Assembly (NCBI GenBank): GCA_023433685.1
Contig: JAEYUD010000253.1
Coordinates: forward strand, 1-10,046
Direction: 5' to 3'
DNA length: 10,046 nt
Source: Bacteroidota bacterium
GTDB lineage: Bacteria > Bacteroidota > Ignavibacteria > Ignavibacteriales > Ignavibacteriaceae
Part shown: positions 1 through 6,868 of the stretch, piece by piece
Layout: each line of letters opens with the position of its first letter
Numbering within the stretch: position 1 is the stretch's first letter
The notes under the pieces: model-generated
What the model saw: only the letters and a program-made list of their open reading frames with translations
Database searches by the model: none
Told to the model about the DNA's origin: nothing
Position numbers and translations under genes: made by a program

Positions 1-1409
1 TAACAAGGGAAATCAAAGGCGCCCAGGGATTCGACCTGAAGGATATAAAAAATGACAAGGGTGATCTCGCGCCAATGACAGTTTTTTCAGCCTCCCGCGC
101 GGATGAACTGAACTATGAGTTTGAAGATCAAGGCTCCCTTTCATTCGCGTTCAACAAGGCTCTAACCACCAGCGCGGGTGGGGAACTGACCTACCGGAAG
201 GTCTTCGCCGGCATCAATTCCACCATGTCGTTTATTGTCCCGCTACAGAATCCCGTCGCCGAAGGTGACGGACTGGACAGAACGGTTTTTGGCTCGGGAT
301 TGAAAGCTCCACCTCTCTATTTCACCGCGACTGAGTTTGACCGGGAGAAAAACCGGATAAAACTCTCGGCCGGTACTATCGCGGGAGTATTTCTGCGGTC
401 GGTTGTGGCGTTTTATCCCTCCGGCACATCTGACACTTCCGGTAAACAGCCACTCTTTACAGGGGAGGTGATCGCCGCGGGACCTCTCACCTCAATAGTA
501 CAGACAACAAAATTACCCGGTGGTATAACTCCTCAATCGGTTTGGTGCCGGATAAAAGAAGAGGCATTTCAGATAAATACCATCAAGATCGCGATACCCC
601 CGGATGTTAAAAAACAACTACCGGCAGAATTGATGAATGATCTGAGCAAATATAAAACCTCTCAATTAGTTGACGACAAAGAATACGGTGATCTCGCGAT
701 CATCAGATCAGGAACTCCGGGTTTGTTTAACGTGGTATCGGTAGCCACTGGTGTAGAGATGGTCAAGGCGTCGAATGATCCGGCAATAATAAAGAAAGCT
801 GTTTTGAATTTCGCGAAAGCGCGGCTGTTCAGGGCATTAAATTTTAACTCCACGGAATTGGTGCCGGGCATTGAATTAATACCGGTAAAGTTTGATAACA
901 TAAACAGAAAAATCACGGATACACTTCAGTCAAAGGATTTTTACAGTGAGGGGGTATTTACAGCGGGGGACGACGATTATTTTATGATAAAAGTAAGCAA
1001 CAGTGGGGCGAAGAGGGCGTATTTTAATATTGTAAGCATCGATGAGAGTTCACGTTTAATGCTTTTGATCCCGTGGATGAAGAAAAATGAGGATCCGGCA
1101 AACTACTATATTGAACCGGGAACGGAGTTTATCATACCTGATTTCATCTACAGATTCAGGAATAAAACCCCACTTGCGTTTACCCAGGAGGCAATTATGC
1201 TTGTTTTTACGGCTGCTCCGCTCGATTTAAGGTACGCCCTGATGCGGTCGGCCGGTGATAACCCGGGGGTTTATCATGGCAGCAACTCGATACTCGAAGA
1301 AGTGATGAAGATGGATGATGGTTTTCTGAACCGTGGATCATTGACCTCCCCGGGAAGTGAAGAAATTTCAACTTTTACTTTTACCATCCGTAAATCGCGT
1401 GGCAATTAG
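1..1409 (+). CDS. Caspase-family (peptidase C14-like) protein with DUF4384-like C-terminal domain, 5' truncated by window edge
   Basis: The reading frame is open from base 3, and the first in-window ATG (75) is internal, so 468 residues of a longer protein are visible. Residues 24-97 match the end of a bacterial caspase/metacaspase domain: an SASR-ADE strand, a G-S-L-S-F-A-F-N-K-A-L segment like the usual G-x-FT-x-AL, a TYR helix start, and the closing pattern P-x-x-E-G-D-x-x-D-R-x-x-F-G. The catalytic His and Cys lie upstream, outside the window, so activity cannot be judged. A beta-rich stretch (about 110-165) resembles the extension that follows caspase domains in multidomain proteins. Residues about 317-410 look like DUF4384: F-T-A-G-D-D, a strand giving IVSID, LLIPW, an IEPGTEF turn and a final A-P-L-D-L. 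Caspase-DUF4384 fusions are common in bacteria. The gene ends 21 nt before the TPR-CHAT gene, implying co-transcription. The family call is fairly sure; the biological role is unknown. Confidence 0.72.
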   Translation, partial: TREIKGAQGFDLKDIKNDKGDLAPMTVFSASRADELNYEFEDQGSLSFAFNKALTTSAGGELTYRKVFAGINSTMSFIVPLQNPVAEGDGLDRTVFGSGLKAPPLYFTATEFDREKNRIKLSAGTIAGVFLRSVVAFYPSGTSDTSGKQPLFTGEVIAAGPLTSIVQTTKLPGGITPQSVWCRIKEEAFQINTIKIAIPPDVKKQLPAELMNDLSKYKTSQLVDDKEYGDLAIIRSGTPGLFNVVSVATGVEMVKASNDPAIIKKAVLNFAKARLFRALNFNSTELVPGIELIPVKFDNINRKITDTLQSKDFYSEGVFTAGDDDYFMIKVSNSGAKRAYFNIVSIDESSRLMLLIPWMKKNEDPANYYIEPGTEFIIPDFIYRFRNKTPLAFTQEAIMLVFTAAPLDLRYALMRSAGDNPGVYHGSNSILEEVMKMDDGFLNRGSLTSPGSEEISTFTFTIRKSRGN

Positions 1410-1417
1410 AAATTAAA

Positions 1418-1423
1418 AAAAGG
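1418..1423 (+). promoter_or_regulatory. Ribosome binding site of the TPR-CHAT gene
   Basis: AAAAGG lies seven bases before the ATG at 1431, inside an A-rich 21-nt spacer after the caspase gene's stop codon. It is a modest Shine-Dalgarno match and supports ATG 1431, which also begins a good signal peptide. The short spacer leaves little room for a separate promoter. Confidence 0.5.
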
Positions 1424-1430
1424 CACTACA

Positions 1431-4400
1431 ATGAATGCAAGGCCCGTTCTGCTATTTATTCTGTTTTTTTCGATCGAAGTGCTCCCGCAATCCGCGGAAG
1501 ATTATTATGAATCAGCCCTCGAAGCGTATAGAGGCGGTAACTACACAAACGCCATAATGAATGCTGAAAAAGCTATCGCGTCATTTGAAGAAGATGAAGA
1601 ATTTGAAACCGGTTACTATAATTCAGTTCTGATTGCGGCTTATTCATACAACGCCACTTCCTCACCAAATAAAACCATAAAACTTGTCACAAGGGTCAGG
1701 GAAAATTATGAGAACGGCGAAGATGAAACTTATGCCTCGCTCAGTAGTGCCCTTGGTGAGGCATATCAGACTTTGAACGACCTGCAGATGACTGAGATAC
1801 TTTACCGTGAAGCAAACGCGATTTATCTCGACATTTATGGATTCAACAGTCAGCAGTATGGCGACGGCATCACAAAATTAGCTGTGGTGGAGTATCTAAA
1901 ACAGGACTATAAACTCACCGAAAAACTGCTCCTCGATGCCCGGGATATCTTCATGGAAGTTTTTGGAGTGAACCACATCTATTATGGATATGGTCTGAGC
2001 AACCTTGCAACACTCTATCGGGATATTGGTGAATACGATAAAGCTGAACAGCTTTTCATACAAGTGCTCGAGATATACAAAAGGGAGCTGGGGGAAAATG
2101 ATGTGAATTATGCTCAGCAATTGAACGGCGCCGCGATGCTTTACCGGTATATTGGTAACGTGACCCAGGCTGAAAAGTATTTTATGAAAGCTTCTCAGAT
2201 ATGGAAGGATAAGTATGGCGAAAACAGTGAAGAATATTCAGTGAGCATCATGAACCTGGGGGTTTTGTACAACGACCTTGGCAACTACCCGAAGGCTGAA
2301 GAACTTCTGTTAAAAGCCGTGAAGATCAGGAAAAAATTGTTTGGGGCTGCACATCCACAATATGCCCAGGCACTGAATAATCTGGCATCTGTCTATTACT
2401 CAACCAAAGATTTCGGAAAAGTTACTCCTTTATTGCTGGACGCGCTCGATATCTATAAAAAGGCTTACGGTGAGGAGCATCAACTCTATAACCTTACGAG
2501 GCAAAATCTCGCGCAGATCTACTCGACACAAGGTGAGTATCGCAAGGCTGACTCGCTCTTCACGGCAACTCTGAAATTTTACAAGCAGAAGGTCGGGGAT
2601 CAACATCCCGACTATTTGCAGGTCTACAGTAATCTTGGCGTTCTTTATTATCTCGCAGGTGATTATCAAAAAGCAGAGGCCGTGTTTAAAGAAGTGATGC
2701 AGAGCCGGGTGAAAGTTCTTGGAGAGAGCAACCCCGATTGCATCAACTCTATGTTTATTCTCGGAAGTTTATACTCGGTCACCGGAAGGATACCGGAGGC
2801 CATTCCACTTCTTGACAAGTCGCTCACACTCGCTAACAAATACTTAAAATCTTCTTTCACCGGGCTTAGTGAAGCCGAAAAATCGAGATTGGTAAATAAA
2901 TATGGTATATTTTACGACTTTACACTGAATGCCATTTCTTCAGGAAATGCCCCGGGAAGGAAGTCGATCTATGAAAAATTGCTCTTCAGAAAAGGTTTGA
3001 TACTTAATTCTTCGGTTAATACCAGGACATTTATCAATTCGGCAAAAGATTCCATCCTGAATTCACTCTATTCACAGCTACTGAAGATCAAAAAGATTAT
3101 CTCTGACCTCTATTCAAAATCTGAAACAGAGAGAGCAAGATCGGGCTATGACCTTGACTCACTGGAGGAAGTGGCAACTCAGATAGAGAAAACCATGGCA
3201 GACCGCTCATCAACATTCAAGGATTTTGTGATGGTGAGTGAGATCAGATGGGAGGATATAAAAAACCGTCTGAAACCTGACGAAGCCATTATCGATATCT
3301 TAAAATTTCCCTGGTTCGATAAAAAATGGACCGAAACCGCTGTGTTCGATAAAAACAAATACGCGGTTTTTATCACAAAAAAAGACACATCCGGTGAACC
3401 GGCCTATTATGAGTTTAAGGACGGTAACTACATCGACACAGTTGTAATTCCCGCCCTGAATCGCGTGAATCAGGAGGGAGGTGGTGCCATATCAACTGAT
3501 CCAGATGATGATAAAGTAATCGATCTGAGTGACGGGAAAGGCAATCCGATCGATTTCTATACAGAGCTTTTTGCGCCTCTGATCAAAAATCTGAACGGGG
3601 TCAACAGGATCTATCTGAGTCTTGACGGTGAGTTTTACAAAGTGAATTTTGGAACGATCAAAAACCCTAAAACGGGTAAATACCTGATAGAGGAGTATGA
3701 GTTTGTTTACCTCTCCAGTCCCACTGAACTTGCCAGAACGGGGAGCGGAACGTCATCACAAAAAACCGCGGTGATGGCCGGTTACCCGAACTACAACCTT
3801 AGCCTGGATAGTATGGTCGCGGAAAATTCACCGGATAAAACCCCCGCGGTCAGCAGGGAAGTGTGGGTGAATACCGGCGCCATACAAAACTATCAGTTGC
3901 AGATGCTGCCGGGTACTAAAGAAGAGGCTCTCACAACTTCCGAAGAGTTGCGAAAAGCAGGCTGGGAGGTGGAATCACTTCTTTACGATAATGCGAGCGA
4001 ATCCAATATTAAAAATGTGAAAGCTCCCACCATTCTCTCAATTTCGACACACGGGTTCTTCGCTTCAATGCCAAAAGCTGACTACAAGGAGAGCTTCCTG
4101 ATGGGCGCCGAAGCGAAGAAGGCATCTGAAAACCCCATGCTGCGGAGTGGACTTTTCCTCTCGGGTGCTGAATCATACCTCAATTCGCCCGAAGCGGTAA
4201 GGGAAAAATTCCCGGAGAATGGTATACTGACCGCGTTCGAAGCAGCGCAGCTTGATCTGATCGGTACGGATATAGTAATTCTTTCTGCCTGCGAGACAGG
4301 TCTCGGTGAAGTAAATAATGGCGAGGGGGTGTTCGGGCTTCAGCGTGGTTTCCTCAGCGCGGGTGCACGTTCGGTACTTATGAGCCTTTGGAAAGTGGAT

Positions 4401-4553
4401 GACAATGCCACCCGCGACCTGATGATAAAATTTGTCACTAACTATGCCAATGGAATGGGGAAATCTTTGGCGCTCCGTCAGGCACAACTTCAACTGATGA
4501 AACAGTACCCCAAACCTTACTATTGGGGGGCGTTCATAATGGTGGGGAGATAA
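1431..4553 (+). CDS. Secreted TPR-CHAT domain protein (caspase-like, clan CD)
   Basis: A 1040-residue protein. Residues 1-20 form a signal peptide (short basic start, hydrophobic LLFILFFSIEVL core, likely cut near LPQ-SAE, no lipobox cysteine), so the protein is probably exported. A first TPR-like helix pair follows at 21-54. Then come kinesin-light-chain-type tetratricopeptide repeats in an exact 42-residue register: the equivalent helix-A positions fall near 105, 147, 189, 231, 273, 315, 357, 399 and 441. A helical linker (about 475-605) leads to a C-terminal CHAT domain (about 610-1040). It contains STHG with His874, SACETGLG with Cys954, then GEGVFGLQRGFLSAGARSV and a final YYWGAF. The His/Cys dyad is intact, so peptidase activity is plausible. 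CHAT domains share the caspase/separase fold; TPRs usually bind a partner or substrate. It follows the caspase-family gene closely, probably in one operon. Function beyond regulated proteolysis is not deducible. Confidence 0.9.
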   Translation: MNARPVLLFILFFSIEVLPQSAEDYYESALEAYRGGNYTNAIMNAEKAIASFEEDEEFETGYYNSVLIAAYSYNATSSPNKTIKLVTRVRENYENGEDETYASLSSALGEAYQTLNDLQMTEILYREANAIYLDIYGFNSQQYGDGITKLAVVEYLKQDYKLTEKLLLDARDIFMEVFGVNHIYYGYGLSNLATLYRDIGEYDKAEQLFIQVLEIYKRELGENDVNYAQQLNGAAMLYRYIGNVTQAEKYFMKASQIWKDKYGENSEEYSVSIMNLGVLYNDLGNYPKAEELLLKAVKIRKKLFGAAHPQYAQALNNLASVYYSTKDFGKVTPLLLDALDIYKKAYGEEHQLYNLTRQNLAQIYSTQGEYRKADSLFTATLKFYKQKVGDQHPDYLQVYSNLGVLYYLAGDYQKAEAVFKEVMQSRVKVLGESNPDCINSMFILGSLYSVTGRIPEAIPLLDKSLTLANKYLKSSFTGLSEAEKSRLVNKYGIFYDFTLNAISSGNAPGRKSIYEKLLFRKGLILNSSVNTRTFINSAKDSILNSLYSQLLKIKKIISDLYSKSETERARSGYDLDSLEEVATQIEKTMADRSSTFKDFVMVSEIRWEDIKNRLKPDEAIIDILKFPWFDKKWTETAVFDKNKYAVFITKKDTSGEPAYYEFKDGNYIDTVVIPALNRVNQEGGGAISTDPDDDKVIDLSDGKGNPIDFYTELFAPLIKNLNGVNRIYLSLDGEFYKVNFGTIKNPKTGKYLIEEYEFVYLSSPTELARTGSGTSSQKTAVMAGYPNYNLSLDSMVAENSPDKTPAVSREVWVNTGAIQNYQLQMLPGTKEEALTTSEELRKAGWEVESLLYDNASESNIKNVKAPTILSISTHGFFASMPKADYKESFLMGAEAKKASENPMLRSGLFLSGAESYLNSPEAVREKFPENGILTAFEAAQLDLIGTDIVILSACETGLGEVNNGEGVFGLQRGFLSAGARSVLMSLWKVDDNATRDLMIKFVTNYANGMGKSLALRQAQLQLMKQYPKPYYWGAFIMVGR

Positions 4554-4564
4554 CTCTTCTTAAA

Positions 4565-4601
4565 GGCGGAGTGAGAGAAGTTTCGGTGCTCTCACTCCAC
4601 C
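4565..4601. terminator. Hairpin in convergent gap, possible bidirectional terminator
   Basis: Bases 4568-4577 (GGAGTGAGAG) pair perfectly with 4589-4598 (CTCTCACTCC) around an 11-nt loop. After one mismatch, two more G-C pairs extend the stem at the base. It sits in the 63-nt gap between the stops of the converging TPR-CHAT and S8 peptidase genes, where a shared terminator is expected. Neither side has a clear run of T, so it may block read-through or stabilise the 3' ends rather than act as a classical intrinsic terminator. Confidence 0.5.
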
Positions 4602-4616
4602 AAATCCAGCAAGTAC

Positions 4617-6683
4617 TTACTTCCGCAAAAAGATCTGCCGGGAGCTTGGTCTTCCATCGATATATACAGTGGAGGTATAGAGACCCATCGGAACACGTTT
4701 ATGGTTCGCATCGCGGCCATCCCAGATGAGGCGGTTATCATATAACTGGTCGGTTACGGACATCTCAACTATTTTCTTGCCGGAGATATCCGTAATCACG
4801 ATCACGGTTGATTTGGCACCATTCTTGAACTTTGTAAAGATGCGTGGATTAACGCCGGTGAATTTGGCAACGCGTTCTTTCACGAACTGATTAAGTGACA
4901 AACCGGTCGGGGTATCAATAAAAACGTTCAGATTTCCGGGGATGATGTAGTAACTTCTTCCGCTTGAGGGGAAGTTTACGCCGCTGTTTTTCTCACCCGC
5001 GTCAAAAGTGAACTGAAACACCTCTTTGATCGCTGCATCAGGAAGTGTAACAGTATAATAGTTATCGTCCACCTTGTCCATTTTCACCCGTTCTGTGGTT
5101 TTATATCCCGTCTTGAAAACAAGATAAACGCTTTTAGCCCTCACTTCATCTTTGAATCGCTTGTGTATCTTTAGTTTACCCTGCTTTACCACTTCGATAT
5201 TTGGATGTGTAACCGCTTCAAGCGAAGAGACCAGACCGTAGCCATATAGGTTATCGGCGAGCATCCTTTGGTCGGAAGTGTAGCGCAGGATGAACCTTGC
5301 CTGTGTGTTCTTCAAATGTGGAAAGAGTGAGAGCAACTGCCCTGCGATACCCGCCGCGATCGGGGTGGCAGCGGATGTTCCGTTTGAGCGCTCAAACTTG
5401 TTCTTTGAAGATGCCAGTGCTCCCAGCACGCTGACACCCGCCGCGGAGAAATCGGGCTTTATTCTGCCGTCAGCCGTGGGCCCACCTGATGAGAAATCGG
5501 CTATTTCCCGGTTTTTGGTTACCGCTCCGATAGCGAGGGCGTATGTTCCATCACCGGGGGTTGAAACGTAATACCAGGGATCATTTGCCGAGTTTCCTGC
5601 CGCGGTGAATGTGAGAATCCCTTTTGAGAAGGCATAGTTGATCGCCTTGGTGCAGACTGCCTTGTCGCCGGTCAGGTCTTCATATCTGTAAGTGGTATCA
5701 TCAAAAACGGTGTAACCAAGCGAACTGGTGGTTATGTCAACGCCCATGCTGTCCATGAACATGATGGCAGCGGCGTAGTTGTCTTCCTCAACCATTCTTT
5801 CATACTCGGTATTTTCTGTTTTCGCGAGAACAAATTCCGCTTCATGAGCGGGACCTACCAACTTTCCTTCAAAGTAACCACCACAAACCGAGAAGCAGAA
5901 TGTGCCGTGGTTATGCTGTGAGAATGGGTCACCTTCCTGGTTTGCAGTTATTTTATCCTTTTTAACAAAATCGTATTCAGCAATTACCTTGCGGGTCTTA
6001 AGCGCCTCGTGTTTCTGCCAGTCGAAACCGGAATCGAGAACACCGATCCTTATACCCTTCCCCTTACCACCCATTTTATTCACCTCGGGCACACCCGATA
6101 TGTTGTATTGAATGAAGGAGCCGCCGTACAGTTTTTGATCGGCATCAGAGGAAGTGTGAACTGTGAACTGTGAACTGTGAAGTAGACTGTTTGAAGTATG
6201 AGGTATGATGTTTGAAGTATGAGGTATGACAGATGCTGCATCGGCCAGGAGGTCTTCGTTCAGGGGAAGTGGTGTTGTGTTAAACTCGTAAGGTACACGG
6301 ATCTTTATCACGGGACGGACATGCGCCACGAAATCGAGCTGTTTGATCTTTTCAATTGTTTGGGCGTCAGCGGTGAGGGAGACGCAGTCGAACCACTTCA
6401 GAACCCAGCGGAGTCGTGCTCCCGTTGATTCAAGTTTAGCGAGGTATTCAGATGATACGGGAATGTCTTCAGGCGACACTTCATTTCCCGTGCCGAGATG
6501 CTTTATCCTTCTCTCGATGCTCTTGGAAGATAGCGATGAAACCGCCAGATCCCACAGTACCGAACCGGGGGTGAAAGAGCCGCTTTGCCCCTTCTGCTTA
6601 AGAAAAACCATGTAATTGTTCTGGGCGGAGAGGGGAAAGGAAAGCGTGAACAGAACGACCAATAGAGAAAAGATAATCTTCAT
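4617..6683 (-). CDS. Secreted S8 family serine peptidase (subtilase) with C-terminal FlgD-like/T9SS-type sorting domain
   Basis: A 688-residue subtilisin-like protease. Residues 1-20 are a signal peptide ending LSA-Q. Residues about 23-128 form an inhibitor-like prodomain of the Bacteroidota type (SIERRI, then a PVSSEYLAKL segment and a KWFDCVSL strand). The catalytic domain (about 190-490) has Asp217 in VLDSG, His259 in HNHGT, oxyanion Asn364 in AAGN and Ser437 in NGTSAATP, so the triad is complete. The C terminus (about 620-688) has VIVITDISGKKI, then WDGRD, VPMGLY and a final RQIFLRK. This is the FlgD-like/type A pattern used by type IX secretion in this phylum, so the enzyme is probably exported across the outer membrane. 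The oddity is residues about 152-178, encoded by a 7-nt repeat array between prodomain and catalytic domain. The start ATG gives the signal peptide; an AGG lies about 9 nt upstream. The substrate is unknown. Confidence 0.93.
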   Translation of the reverse strand: MKIIFSLLVVLFTLSFPLSAQNNYMVFLKQKGQSGSFTPGSVLWDLAVSSLSSKSIERRIKHLGTGNEVSPEDIPVSSEYLAKLESTGARLRWVLKWFDCVSLTADAQTIEKIKQLDFVAHVRPVIKIRVPYEFNTTPLPLNEDLLADAASVIPHTSNIIPHTSNSLLHSSQFTVHTSSDADQKLYGGSFIQYNISGVPEVNKMGGKGKGIRIGVLDSGFDWQKHEALKTRKVIAEYDFVKKDKITANQEGDPFSQHNHGTFCFSVCGGYFEGKLVGPAHEAEFVLAKTENTEYERMVEEDNYAAAIMFMDSMGVDITTSSLGYTVFDDTTYRYEDLTGDKAVCTKAINYAFSKGILTFTAAGNSANDPWYYVSTPGDGTYALAIGAVTKNREIADFSSGGPTADGRIKPDFSAAGVSVLGALASSKNKFERSNGTSAATPIAAGIAGQLLSLFPHLKNTQARFILRYTSDQRMLADNLYGYGLVSSLEAVTHPNIEVVKQGKLKIHKRFKDEVRAKSVYLVFKTGYKTTERVKMDKVDDNYYTVTLPDAAIKEVFQFTFDAGEKNSGVNFPSSGRSYYIIPGNLNVFIDTPTGLSLNQFVKERVAKFTGVNPRIFTKFKNGAKSTVIVITDISGKKIVEMSVTDQLYDNRLIWDGRDANHKRVPMGLYTSTVYIDGRPSSRQIFLRK
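6149..6232. repeat. Heptanucleotide tandem array inside the S8 peptidase gene
   Basis: Twelve consecutive 7-nt units can be laid out. On the plus strand, GTGAACT occurs three times exactly (6156-6176), followed by GTGAAGT, AGACTGT, TTGAAGT, ATGAGGT, ATGATGT, TTGAAGT, ATGAGGT and ATGACAG. An 18-nt segment at 6191-6208 recurs exactly at 6212-6229, giving a 21-nt higher-order unit. Because three units equal seven codons, the array reads through in frame as 7-residue repeats (VIPHTSN, IIPHTSN, SLLHSSQ, FTVHTSS). Read on the coding (minus) strand, most units begin TCA (TCATACC, TCATACT, TCAAACA, TCACAGT). Confidence 0.88.
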
Positions 6684-6815
6684 AAGAAAACCTGATTAAC
6701 CGAGTTAAGGAACCACTAAATTACGGTCTAAATATAATGATTTGTCGTGTGCCTGTTAAGGGTGAATTTAGTCTCTAATTGGGGGGAGTGTTCGCGGTTG
6801 ATGAGTCGAAAAAAT

Positions 6816-6868
6816 TTCATCCTTCATACATCATCCTTCATCCCTCAACCCTCATCCTTCATCCTTCA
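6816..6868. repeat. Heptanucleotide tandem array at the 3' end of the PD-(D/E)XK gene
   Basis: On the plus strand the sequence divides into TTCATCC, TTCATAC, ATCATCC, TTCATCC, CTCAACC, CTCATCC, TTCATCC and a partial TTCAAAA. That is seven units with a TCA core kept in every one. The array starts in the spacer and runs over the minus-strand stop codon (6852-6854) into the last codons of the PD-(D/E)XK gene. The unit resembles the TCATACC/TCATACT units of the array in the S8 gene but lies in the opposite orientation on the chromosome. Confidence 0.88.

Noticed and set aside
75..77. ATG as the start of the caspase-family gene
   Set aside because: The frame is open back to base 3, and the upstream codons fit the caspase domain, whose first half must lie outside the window.
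4173..4493. Minus-strand 106-codon open frame
   Set aside because: It lies wholly inside the CHAT catalytic core on the opposite strand and its product resembles no domain I know.
1431..4553. Protease partner of a type III-E CRISPR effector (craspase)
   Set aside because: There is a signal peptide, and no CRISPR array or effector gene in the window; only the general TPR-CHAT layout is shared.
4523..4729. Plus-strand 68-codon open frame across the convergent gap
   Set aside because: It overlaps the end of the CHAT gene and the antisense of the S8 gene, and would pass through the hairpin; the product shows no recognisable features.
6149..6232. CRISPR-like array
   Set aside because: Units are 7 nt with no spacers, and no cas genes are nearby.
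6729..6736. TATATTTA on the minus strand as the S8 peptidase promoter
   Set aside because: It misses the last base of the TAnnTTTG element and has no upstream TTTG at the right distance; too weak to annotate.
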